Shown here: positions 12,952-21,071 of the stretch, in pieces
Layout of the letters: each line of letters opens with the position of its first letter
How positions within the stretch are numbered: the first letter of the stretch is position 1
Source of the DNA: JAAEQG01 sp023133475
GTDB lineage: Bacteria; Planctomycetota; Phycisphaerae; UBA1845
Length of the DNA stretch: 32,830 nt
NCBI GenBank assembly: GCA_030631415.1
Contig: DAOVLE010000029.1
Location: forward strand, 1-32,830
Reading direction: 5' to 3'
The notes under the pieces: generated by a model
Told to the model about the DNA's origin: nothing
Seen by the model: only the letters and a program-made list of their open reading frames with translations
Databases searched by the model: none
Program-made: the position numbers and the translations under genes

Positions 12952-15647
12952 CAGTTGGCTCCCACGCGGCGCCGTTCGGAGACGCCGATTTTCTCTCGGT
13001 TGTACCGGTAGGCAAACATAATGACCGCCAGAAGCAAAGCCGGTATCGGCGGAAGCGCCGCCGCCCACCATTTGATGCCACGCTGGATGCGGGCGATATT
13101 CATCTCCATCTCGGTGCGGGCTTTGTCGATGCTCAGTTCTTTCCCCTGCTCGATGTTGGCTTTGACCACCTCCAGGCGGCGCTCCTCCACGTTTCGCAGG
13201 TTGCCGACCATGATTTTCTTGGCCCGCTCGTCCAGGTCCTGCCGCCGGTGCACTTCGTCGACTTTTTTGTCGAGTCGTTTTTGGGCCTCCGCCAACTGCC
13301 CGGCTGCTTTGGTTTCCGCCGCTTCGGTTTCGTTGCGGCTTTTTTCGGCGAATTCCTTGGTGCGGGCTTCCACACGGGTCAGCGTGCGGTGCTGCGGACG
13401 GTGCTTACGCAACTCCACGAAAGACTCGTCACCAGCCAACACGTCGATGCAGTTCAACGCAAAGGTCACATTGTCGAAGTTAAGGCCGGCGGCACCCTGA
13501 CGACGCAGGTTAAAGAAAGCTTCGGAAATAATATCCACGTCGCCGATTACGATGACGTTGATGTGACGCGGGGACTTCGCCTTCGCGGCATCATCTTCGC
13601 CAAGCTCGGGCGTCAACGTGCCGGTGACGTGCATGGCCAGCGTGTAAGCGTCCGGGGTCTGGTATCGACGGACATTCGGATTGGGCATGATTCCGAAGAA
13701 GCTGCGGTTGAACAAGGAATCCCAACCAGTATCCCCGGAAGTGTATCCGGTTTTGAGCAGCGGTGCCCGAGTGAGCAACGCACCCTCAACCGCCTGGTCG
13801 CCGCGAACGAAGCCGGGGAACAACATTACCACTTCCTGCAAGCCCGAAGAGATGGCTGACTCGGCGCTGAAGGGGGTCTTGTTGTCCGGGCCTTCGCAGA
13901 CAAACACGATCTCGGGGTCCACGCCGGCGAAGGCAGGGTGCGGATTATGACCCGACCAGACAATGCTCGAACGGTCCCAGCGCAGCCCGATCGATGCCAA
14001 CAACCCGTCAAAGTTGCCTTTGGGTTTGGGCGGGGGTTGGCCTTGTGATGTGAAAGGATTGCGGTTGGCGTCCTTGGGCATTTGCGGGGAAAGCGCCCCG
14101 CCGCTAAAGGCGGGGAACGGGTCATCGAGCAACAGGGTGGGCATCCCGCCGAGAACGGCCTTTTGCAACTCGTCCAACTCCTCCTGAATCATCGACGAGG
14201 GCATCACCACCAATAAGGCATCGAGGTTATCCGGGTATGGCCCGGTCGGTTGCACCTGCTCGACGTTGTATTGCTTGCGCAGTTCCGTGACGATGGACCA
14301 GTCGGGTGTATTGGTCATGTTGTTGAAGTCGAATCCGCCGAACACCTTGGCGTCGGTGGCGACGATGCCGAGCTTTTTGCGCTGCTTCTGGCTGACCACC
14401 CTGACCGAGCGGGCCAACTCGTACTCCACCGGCAGCCCTGGATGGAAGAACGGGATCACGAACTCCTCCGGCCCCGAGGTGAACACCAGACCGAGGAACA
14501 CTTCCTCGGCGGAGTGCCGGCTGGCTTTGATTGCTCCCACCTTCTGGGGGGTGATGTTGTAGTTCTCCGCCGCCTGGGTGGCGGTTTCGGTAAACGGTTC
14601 GGTATCGTGGATTGCCAGCCTGATGCGACTGCCGCCCACGGTGTCCAGCTTGTGCAGCAGGTTCTCCAGGTCCTTGCGGGTCTGGACCAGAAGTTGCGGC
14701 ACGTCCTTGCTGAAGAACGCCTGGATGAACACGGGGCGATCTTCGGGGATTTGCTCGATCAGTTCCAGCGTTTGCGGTTGAAGCGAATGGATTCTCTCGG
14801 CTGTCGCGTCGACATCAAGACCGGCGCGCCCCACGAAGGTGCACAAAGCCACGGCGATGACCGCCAGCGAAAAGGCCCGCACCATCCAATGCCCGGTATG
14901 GGCTACGGAACCTTCACCACCGGCGTAATGCCGCCGTTCCAGCAGCACCACATTGACATACAGCATCACCACCGCCACCACCACAAAATACAACAGGCTA
15001 TCCAGCGGAATCACCCCGTGGCCAAAGGCGTTGAAATGCGGCACGATCCCCAGCTTGGCCACCCACTCCGACGAACGCTCGCCGAACAGCAACTCCACGT
15101 TGTTCACAAACACAAACGCGCCACAGAACACCGCCCCGAGGATAAATGCCACCGTCACATTGGCGGTCAGCAACGAAGCCACCATCCCCACCGCCAACAA
15201 AGCGGCACCAGTCAGCCAATAACCCAAGTACGTGGCGATCATCAACCCCACGTCCGGGTCGCCCAGCCAGGACAGAATAAACAGGTGGCTTAGTGAGAAC
15301 AGGATCGCCACCGTGTAAATCCCCAGCGCGGCGAAATACTTGCCCAGCACGATGTCCCCATCGCAGCCGGGGAGGGTGAACAGAAGCTCATCGGTGCCCT
15401 GCCGGCGTTCCTCCGCCCAGACGTTCATGGTCAAAGCCGGGATGAAAAACAACAGCAGATATGGGAAAAAGGCGTTCAACTGGTCAAGGTTGGCCAGGTT
15501 GTTCATAAAGAAGGCCCGCTGCCAGAAAGCAGCCATCGCCCCCAGCAGAATGAACACCGTGATGAACACGTAACCGGTCGGATTGATGAAGTAGCTGGCG
15601 AAGTTCCGTTTGAAAACCGCCCAAACCACTCGTGCGTGTGTCGGCAT
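12951..15647 (-). CDS. Fused ABC-2 permease (GldF-like) and GldG-like auxiliary protein
   Basis: An 898-aa protein that joins two normally separate subunits. Residues 1 to about 240 are an ABC-2 type permease with about six helices, including the signature NVWAEERRQGTDELLFTLP. After a short linker and a helix (~256-275), the GldG-like extracytoplasmic part begins (TLELIEQIPEDRPVFIQAFF) and includes LDALLVVMPSSMIQEELDEL. A coiled coil follows (about 740-850, rich in Glu, Lys and Arg), then a last helix (WWAAALPPIPALLLAVIMFAY) with a basic tail. AAGGACC precedes the start. The gene follows the ATPase gene after 95 bases containing a palindrome and is translationally coupled to the DUF4340 gene. 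The substrate is unknown. Confidence 0.9.
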   Translation of the reverse strand: MPTHARVVWAVFKRNFASYFINPTGYVFITVFILLGAMAAFWQRAFFMNNLANLDQLNAFFPYLLLFFIPALTMNVWAEERRQGTDELLFTLPGCDGDIVLGKYFAALGIYTVAILFSLSHLFILSWLGDPDVGLMIATYLGYWLTGAALLAVGMVASLLTANVTVAFILGAVFCGAFVFVNNVELLFGERSSEWVAKLGIVPHFNAFGHGVIPLDSLLYFVVVAVVMLYVNVVLLERRHYAGGEGSVAHTGHWMVRAFSLAVIAVALCTFVGRAGLDVDATAERIHSLQPQTLELIEQIPEDRPVFIQAFFSKDVPQLLVQTRKDLENLLHKLDTVGGSRIRLAIHDTEPFTETATQAAENYNITPQKVGAIKASRHSAEEVFLGLVFTSGPEEFVIPFFHPGLPVEYELARSVRVVSQKQRKKLGIVATDAKVFGGFDFNNMTNTPDWSIVTELRKQYNVEQVQPTGPYPDNLDALLVVMPSSMIQEELDELQKAVLGGMPTLLLDDPFPAFSGGALSPQMPKDANRNPFTSQGQPPPKPKGNFDGLLASIGLRWDRSSIVWSGHNPHPAFAGVDPEIVFVCEGPDNKTPFSAESAISSGLQEVVMLFPGFVRGDQAVEGALLTRAPLLKTGYTSGDTGWDSLFNRSFFGIMPNPNVRRYQTPDAYTLAMHVTGTLTPELGEDDAAKAKSPRHINVIVIGDVDIISEAFFNLRRQGAAGLNFDNVTFALNCIDVLAGDESFVELRKHRPQHRTLTRVEARTKEFAEKSRNETEAAETKAAGQLAEAQKRLDKKVDEVHRRQDLDERAKKIMVGNLRNVEERRLEVVKANIEQGKELSIDKARTEMEMNIARIQRGIKWWAAALPPIPALLLAVIMFAYRYNREKIGVSERRRVGAN

Positions 15648-15679
15648 ATTTCTGGTCCTTTTTGGCTTACGTATCTTCT

Positions 15680-15709
15680 GATCAGTACCGCTGATCAGCG
15701 GTACTGATC
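15680..15709. repeat. Perfect 30-base palindrome in the transporter operon
   Basis: The half site is GATCAGTACCGCTGA, and its exact reverse complement follows with no loop. It sits between the ATPase gene and the permease fusion and continues into a TCGCGGTACTGATT copy (15701-15721). It could be an operator, a processing hairpin, or two inverted copies of the GTACTGAT element meeting head to head. Confidence 0.85.
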
Positions 15710-15742
15710 GCGGTACTGATTTTGGTTGCAGCCATATCCGGG

Positions 15743-16462
15743 TTAAGCCGCCGTCATTTCACGGAACCGCTCATCAAGCGAAGAGCCTGGAGAGCGGAAC
15801 TCGTCGATGGTGCCGTCGAAGACAATACGCCCTTCGTGGATGAAGATCACACGGTCGGCGACGGCTTCGACCTCCTGGAGAATGTGCGTTGAAATAAAGA
15901 CAGTGTTGGATTTGCCCAACTCGCGGATCAGCCCACGCACCTCGCGGATCTGGTTAGGGTCCAACCCCGCGGTGGGCTCGTCGAGGATCAGCACCTCGGG
16001 TTCGTGCAGCAGGACCTGGGCCATCCCCACCCGCTGACGATAGCCCTTGGAGAGCTTCAGGATCGGCTTCTCGACCACACTCGCCAGGGCGCATTGCCCG
16101 ATAACCTGTTCGATCCTCCGGGCCAACCGATCGTCGTCCAGCCCTCGGGCACTGCCGAAGAACTTCAGCAATGCCAGGGGGGTCATATCGCCGTAGAGCG
16201 GCCCGTTCTCCGGCAGATAGCCGATCTTCGCCGCCGCCCGGATGCGGTGGGTGGCTACGTCGATCCCGGCGATCTCCGCCCGCCCATGGGTGGGGGCGAT
16301 GAACCCGGTGAGTATCCGCATGGTAGTGGATTTTCCGGCGGCATTGGGGCCTAAAAAAGCCACCACCTGCCCGCGGGAAATCTCGAACGACACTTCCTCC
16401 ACCGCCGCCAGCGGGCCATAGTGCTTGCTCAACCGCACTGCCTTGATCATCACATCCGACAT
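15743..16462 (-). CDS. ABC transporter ATP-binding protein (GldA-like)
   Basis: A 239-aa ATPase subunit that powers the permease encoded next to it. Walker A is GPNAAGKSTT (38-47), the Q-loop region is YLPENGPLY, the signature is LSKGYRQRV (137-145), Walker B is VLILDEPTAGLDP (157-169), and the switch His lies in FISTHILQEVE. ATG 16462 is chosen because GGAG lies six bases upstream and the conserved ABC fold starts at once; a longer frame exists upstream but reads through repeat-like sequence. It is the first gene of the operon ATPase - permease/GldG fusion - DUF4340. Confidence 0.93.
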   Translation of the reverse strand: MSDVMIKAVRLSKHYGPLAAVEEVSFEISRGQVVAFLGPNAAGKSTTMRILTGFIAPTHGRAEIAGIDVATHRIRAAAKIGYLPENGPLYGDMTPLALLKFFGSARGLDDDRLARRIEQVIGQCALASVVEKPILKLSKGYRQRVGMAQVLLHEPEVLILDEPTAGLDPNQIREVRGLIRELGKSNTVFISTHILQEVEAVADRVIFIHEGRIVFDGTIDEFRSPGSSLDERFREMTAA

Positions 16463-16589
16463 CACACGCTCCGCGTACCAACTTCCCAGCACACCACAGC
16501 TTATCAAGCTGGTGGAATTTAGGGGACGTTCCGCGTCCCAAAATCCGGTCAAGAAATATGCAGCTTTTTCCACGAGGCGTCAAGGGGCA

Positions 16590-16965
16590 GTAGGGCGGGT
16601 TCCACCCGCCTTCCACACGTAGGACGGGTTCCACCCGCCGCGCGATGCCACAACGGCGGATGAAACCCGCCCTACAATGGTGATTACGCCGTTTTCTCAG
16701 TTTTTCACGCTCCACGCTCCACGCTCCACACTCCACGCTCCCCTTCGGGTCGCCGCTAAACGCTACGGACTTGTCGTCGCTGACCCACATTTTTCATGAA
16801 CGCAGAGACGCAGAGAGCGCAGAGAAGAAGGGAGTGTACCCAACGACGACGCTTCCCATCCCCCATTTTCCATTTTTAATTTTCAATTTTCTCCATTCTC
16901 TGCGTGCTCCGCAGTCATAGATGCGATTGCCATACGGCGTAGAAGGCGGGTGGAACCCGCCCTAC
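16590..16965. repeat. Repeat field: GTAGGG pair, CTCCACG heptamers, CGCAGAGA element
   Basis: Within the 733-base gene-free interval 16463-17195: a GTAGGGCGGG pair at 16590-16675 with a variant unit in the middle; (CACGCTC)n heptamers at 16706-16741; a near-complete CGCAGAGA element at 16754-16908, from TAAACGCTACGGACTTGTCG to TTCAATTTTCTCCATTCTC; and a single GGCGGGTGGAACCCGCCCTA unit at 16944-16964. The remaining ~230 bases before the TadG gene show no clear promoter that I would defend. Confidence 0.85.
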
Positions 16966-17181
16966 TTTTCCGAGAAGAAAAAAATCGCTTAACGTCCTCA
17001 TACCATTTGCACATTGTGCCGGTTGAATCGTAGGGTTTGCGGGAGAATCTGCCCAATGGTCTCGGCGGGCGGGTTCGTGGATTCAATTTTGGTGGTCAGC
17101 CCAAAGGCATGGAGGGGGCGGCTGACCGGTGGAACACGGATGGGTTAGCTGAGCTAAGGGAACACGAACTCCTTCTCAGCC

Positions 17182-17190
17182 AGGAGGTGA
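17182..17190 (+). promoter_or_regulatory. Strong Shine-Dalgarno of the TadG/VWA gene
   Basis: AGGAGGTGA is fully complementary to the usual 16S rRNA tail and lies five bases before ATG 17196. It fixes this start over an in-frame ATG-like start at 17037. Confidence 0.85.
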
Positions 17191-17195
17191 AAGCA

Positions 17196-19142
17196 ATGTG
17201 GCGCCGGATATTTCAATCCAACAGAGGTTCCAGACGGCGTGCGACAGTGGCGATTACCGTCGCGGTGATGAGCACCATGCTTATCGGGTTCGCTGCTCTG
17301 AGCATCGACGTCAGTGTGATGTACAATGCCAGGGGGCAACTCCAACGCACATCCGATGCGGCGGCGATGGCTGCGGCGGCGATGTTGGCGGATTTCGACG
17401 AAACCGTAGCTCGAAACAAAGCCAAGGAGTACGTTGCGGCAAACAATGTCCTGAGCCAGGATATGTTGCTGGCTGAGGATGGCAGCGACGTCGTCTTTTA
17501 CCGCGCGGTGCTCGATACCAACAGCAACGGATATATCTACAAGACCGACGGAATCCCCAACGCCGTGCGGGTCACCGTGCACTACGAGGTGCCGCTCTAC
17601 TTCGCAGGCATCTTCAACAGATCCAGTACGCACATATCCGCAACGGCTGTTGCCATGCTGATACCGCGTGACATCGCCATCGTTGCCGACCTGTCCGGAT
17701 CGCACAACGACGACAGCGAGTTCCGCCATTACAAGAGGACCAACATCAACATGTTCGACGTGTGGATGGCTCTGCCAATCCCCAAGGGCAATAACGGGGT
17801 GGGCAACGGCATCGATCCGCCGCCGCCGGGAAACCCGAACCATCCCAACGACGCCCCGGGCACCGGGCCGGGGCATCCCGGCAACCAGGGTGGCAATCCC
17901 GATCCGGGGGCGGACCCGCAGGGCGGCCAGTTTGGGCCAACCTGGGGCTGGATGTATTACTGGGGCAACACGATCACTTGCGACTACGAGCCCGCGGACG
18001 ATCCCGGGCTGATGTACTTTCCTCGCTATGCAAAATGGGTCCCCCCCGCGGGCAAGGCACCCGACGAGTTCACCATCCACGAAACGAGTTGGGACGACCT
18101 GGGCGTCTGGTATCAGAACGTCGGGTATTGCCCGGGGGAGATCGACGCCCTGCTGAGCGACGAGAACGACTCCAGCTCGACCTACTGGTCCAATCGCGTG
18201 GCTGTCGCCTTGGGGCTGGCACGCTGGGACAGCGGTATGGAAGACGATGACGGGAACCCGATCGGCTTATGGGCGACTATTCCACCGGGGCATCGCAACA
18301 ACGGCAACGGCAACACCATTGTCGGATCGAGCGAAATCACCTGGTTGGTGGACTACCCCTTCGAGGCAGATGATGAGGATAGCCCGGGTTCCTGGCGCGA
18401 TTACATCAAGAACTACGTGAGGAGTAGCAGCACGCAGATGTACTATGCCAACCACGACTTCCGCTACCGGTTCGGGCTCAAGAGCTTCATCAACTACCTG
18501 CTGGAGAGGAAGCCGCGGCATTCGCAGACGCCTGATCTGGCTGACACGCCTATACAGCCCATGCAGGCGGTCAAGGACGCGGTTGGGCACCTGGTGCAGA
18601 CCATTTATGACCTCGAGAGCGAAGATCAGCTATCGCTGGAGGTCTACGACACCACCGGGCGCCACGAAGTTGATCTGCACGAAGCCAGCAACAACAAACC
18701 GGCGGATCAAGACGAGGTGGTTGAAACCCTCAATGCCAGGCAGGCAGGTCACGTGGATATTTGGACCAACATGGGTGCCGGCGTCTTGCGGGCCCGCGAA
18801 GAACTCGGCAGTGATCGAGGGCGTTCGGCGGCTCGCAAGGTGATGATCCTGATCACCGACGGATATGCCAACGTCGCGTGTGAAACGTGCAGTGGCGGCT
18901 ATTACTCCGGCGGAAAGCAATATGCCAAAGACGAAGCCGCCTTGGCTGTCGAGGAAGGCATCCAGATATTCACCGTGAGTGTGGGATCGTATTGTGACGC
19001 GAACCTGATGCAGTACATCGCCGACCTCGGCGGTGGGGAGCACCTCGCCGCCTCTGACGAGACCGTCGAGGAGATGAGCGTGACGTTGAACGCCATCTTC
19101 CAGCACCTGGGCGGATGCCGCCCGGTCGAGTTGATCGAGTAG
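17196..19142 (+). CDS. TadG-like protein with a split von Willebrand A domain
   Basis: A 648-aa membrane-anchored, mostly exported protein. The N-terminus (residues ~1-65) is TadE/TadG-like: basic RRRA, a helix (VAVMSTMLIGFAALSIDVSV) and QLQRTSDAAAMAAA. The VWA domain begins with the metal-site motif DLSGS (about 166) but is interrupted before the rest of the site. The conserved Thr lies in TNMGAG near 523 and the Asp in ILITDG near 552. The ~350 residues between are far more than in a normal VWA domain. They include a Pro/Gly/Asn-rich linker (about 210-250) and a Trp/Tyr-rich region. The C-terminal part has a CETCSGGYYSGG loop and a further Cys. TadG-like VWA proteins are linked to Tad pili or surface adhesion; no other tad gene is in the window. 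It ends 53 bases before a strong terminator. Confidence 0.88.
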   Translation: MWRRIFQSNRGSRRRATVAITVAVMSTMLIGFAALSIDVSVMYNARGQLQRTSDAAAMAAAAMLADFDETVARNKAKEYVAANNVLSQDMLLAEDGSDVVFYRAVLDTNSNGYIYKTDGIPNAVRVTVHYEVPLYFAGIFNRSSTHISATAVAMLIPRDIAIVADLSGSHNDDSEFRHYKRTNINMFDVWMALPIPKGNNGVGNGIDPPPPGNPNHPNDAPGTGPGHPGNQGGNPDPGADPQGGQFGPTWGWMYYWGNTITCDYEPADDPGLMYFPRYAKWVPPAGKAPDEFTIHETSWDDLGVWYQNVGYCPGEIDALLSDENDSSSTYWSNRVAVALGLARWDSGMEDDDGNPIGLWATIPPGHRNNGNGNTIVGSSEITWLVDYPFEADDEDSPGSWRDYIKNYVRSSSTQMYYANHDFRYRFGLKSFINYLLERKPRHSQTPDLADTPIQPMQAVKDAVGHLVQTIYDLESEDQLSLEVYDTTGRHEVDLHEASNNKPADQDEVVETLNARQAGHVDIWTNMGAGVLRAREELGSDRGRSAARKVMILITDGYANVACETCSGGYYSGGKQYAKDEAALAVEEGIQIFTVSVGSYCDANLMQYIADLGGGEHLAASDETVEEMSVTLNAIFQHLGGCRPVELIE

Positions 19143-19195
19143 TGTGAGCGACCGCTTTGCTCCGCCAATAGGCGAACGGGTGTATTGAAACCAAA

Positions 19196-19237
19196 ATGTC
19201 CACGGCCGGCTCGATAGCCGGTCGTGGACATGTTTTT
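19196..19237 (+). terminator. Intrinsic terminator after the TadG/VWA gene
   Basis: A 16-base-pair stem with one G-U pair (19196-19211 with 19216-19231) and a CGAT loop is followed by GTTTTT. It lies 53 bases past the stop codon. An AAAA run precedes the stem, so weak action on the other strand is possible. It isolates the phage-derived module from upstream transcription. Confidence 0.9.
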
Positions 19238-19245
19238 GGATTGGT

Positions 19246-19306
19246 CGCTCCCTTACGGTCGCGGTACTGATTGTGGGGGACACGAATTGCGGCAGGTTTT
19301 CAACCT
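19246..19306. repeat. TCGCGGTACTGATT element and a GGCAGGTT hairpin
   Basis: Bases 19246-19272 are the best forward copy of CGCTCCCTTACGGTCGCG followed by GTACTGATT. Bases 19288-19306 (GGCAGGTTTTCAACCTGCC) form a hairpin that resembles the GTAGGG family but differs in its core. With the terminator they account for most of the 330-base gene-free stretch 19143-19472; in 19307-19472 I see no small terminase gene. Confidence 0.7.
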
Positions 19307-19472
19307 GCCCTACCAGTTTTTGGCCTCACGTCCGCCACACAACGATCACGCGCCAAGCTCTATCTGATGGAACAGTAGTGGTGCGGGCAGACCCATAAGT
19401 GAGCCCCTGACCGAGAGGTCTCAATGGGTCATCCCACCCGCGGCAAAAAAGCGTTCGCGGACGCTGGAGGGC

Positions 19473-20819
19473 TTGGGCGGTTTGAAACCAGGATCGACAA
19501 CTCCAGAGGCGAAGGAACCGGCTACGCCGACACCGCTGGTGCCTCTGCTGCCGTACCAACGCGAGGACGTCGAATCCTCCGCACGGTTGCGGTGGTGCTG
19601 CTGGTCGCGGCAGAGCGGGAAAAGCTTCACGAAATCTCTGCGGCGAATCGTTCGCGGCCTCCAACGCCGACGGAACCAGATATTTCTCTCGGCAGGCGAG
19701 CGCCAGAGCTACGAACTGATGCAAAAGGCTCGGCAACATTGCCAAGCCCTCAAAATCGCCGCAGACTATATCCAAGACCACTTCTTCGAAGGCACCCGCT
19801 TCAAACGGCTGGAGATCATACTGCCCAACAACGTGCGAATTATCGGCCTACCCGCCAACCCCATGACCGCCCGCGGGTTCACCGGCGACGTGCTCCTCGA
19901 CGAGTTCGCCATGCACGCCGAGGACCGCGACATCTGGGCGGCAATGTTCCCCACCTTGCTCCGAGGCCAAGGCGAACTCGACGTCTGTTCCACGCCCAAA
20001 GGCATCAAGAACGTCTTTGCGCGTCTACGTGACAACAAACAGTTCAGCCAATCGATCGTGACACTGCCCGAGGCCATCGCCCAAGGCCTGAACGTCAATT
20101 ACGAACAGGTCCGCCAGTCCATGGGGGACGATCAACTGTTCCGCCAGGAGTTTCTGTGCGAGTTCCTGGACGAGGCAACAGCCTTTCTCACCTATGAAAT
20201 GATCGCCGGCTGCGAGGACCCCACGCTGACCACCGAGCCGGACCTGGCTGACTTGCGCGAGTATCGGGGCGATCTGGCGGTGGGGATCGATATCGGGCGG
20301 CGACGCGACCTGACCGTGGTCTGGATCGTGGCGGTCGAGGGAGACCGGCATATCACCCGCGGGTGCCTCGAAATGCAAAACGTCACATTCCGCGAGCAGT
20401 ACGCTCGGATCAGCGAGGTGCTGGAGTTGGCGGCTGTGCGGCGTTGTTGCATCGATTCAGGGGGGCTGGGCATGCAACTCGCCGAGGCGGCGGTGGAGGA
20501 TTTCGGAGCCCATCGGGTGGAGGCGTGCACCTTCACAACGCTGCTCAAGCAAGAGTTAGCCGGCAGGTTGCGGCTGGCGGTCGAGGCGGGAGCCATCCGG
20601 ATTCCAGTGGACGAGGCTATTCGCAACGATTGGCACTGCGTCGAACGGACGGTGTCATCGATGGGTCAGGAGCGTTATGTGGCTTCGCGCAGCGAAGGGA
20701 GCCACGCGGACAGGTTCTGGGCAGCGGCGCTGGCTTTGCGGGCCGCCGGCAGCCGGCTAGGGCCGGCGGAGATCATGACCACGCCTCCGGCACGCTTCGC
20801 ACGAAAGGGGACGTGGTGA
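19473..20819 (+). CDS. Phage terminase large subunit (Mu gp28-like)
   Basis: The DNA-packaging motor and nuclease, 448 aa. ATPase: adenine-region LLPYQ (25-29), Walker A SRQSGKS (45-51), Walker B DVLLDEF (139-145), coupling motif DVCSTPKG near 175. RNase H-like nuclease: VGIDIGRRRDL near 270, CIDSGGLG near 326, HADRFWAAALA near 411. All acidic residues needed for cleavage appear to be present, so it is probably active. The start is uncertain: TTG 19473 has GGAGG only two bases upstream. The frame stays open back to 19398 without an ATG or GTG, so initiation could be at another non-ATG codon, or the 5' end was altered when the module joined this locus. No small subunit is seen upstream. Confidence 0.9.
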   Translation: MGGLKPGSTTPEAKEPATPTPLVPLLPYQREDVESSARLRWCCWSRQSGKSFTKSLRRIVRGLQRRRNQIFLSAGERQSYELMQKARQHCQALKIAADYIQDHFFEGTRFKRLEIILPNNVRIIGLPANPMTARGFTGDVLLDEFAMHAEDRDIWAAMFPTLLRGQGELDVCSTPKGIKNVFARLRDNKQFSQSIVTLPEAIAQGLNVNYEQVRQSMGDDQLFRQEFLCEFLDEATAFLTYEMIAGCEDPTLTTEPDLADLREYRGDLAVGIDIGRRRDLTVVWIVAVEGDRHITRGCLEMQNVTFREQYARISEVLELAAVRRCCIDSGGLGMQLAEAAVEDFGAHRVEACTFTTLLKQELAGRLRLAVEAGAIRIPVDEAIRNDWHCVERTVSSMGQERYVASRSEGSHADRFWAAALALRAAGSRLGPAEIMTTPPARFARKGTW

Positions 20820-20824
20820 AATGG

Positions 20825-21056
20825 AGCTGTCAGCTATCAGCTATCAGCTATCAGCCATACAGCGGGTGGCCCATCGCTTTAGCGGTGGGGGACGCGAATG
20901 CCTGATGCGATTCGTGTCCCCCAGGGCGGGTGGCCCATCGCTTTAGCGGTGGGGGACGCGAATGCTTGATGCGATTCGTGTCCCCCAAGGCTAAAGCCCT
21001 GGGCCACCCCCCAGGTGACAGGTAGTAGTTGAACAGGCGGGTAAAACCCGCCCTAC
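20825..21056. repeat. Heptamers, two GGCCCATCGCTTTAGC elements and a GTAGGG-type unit
   Basis: AGCTATC heptamers (20825-20857) lead to two tandem copies of GGGTGGCCCATCGCTTTAGC / GGTGGGGGACGCGAATGC / GATTCGTGTCCCCC (20873-21010). A GGCGGGTAAAACCCGCCCTA unit follows and ends at 21056. The next base starts the AAAAGGA ribosome-binding site of the portal gene. The terminase-to-portal gap is thus wholly made of repeats. Confidence 0.88.
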
Positions 21057-21071
21057 AAAAGGATTGATGCC

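Noticed and set aside
12927..15293. Long open frames (310 and 347 codons) opposite the permease/GldG fusion
   Set aside because: Composition (His/Gln/Arg/Gly-rich) is that of a shadow frame, and the minus-strand gene has clear domains.
17154..18080. 308-codon open frame opposite the TadG/VWA gene
   Set aside because: It is a shadow of a gene with a very strong ribosome-binding site and known motifs.
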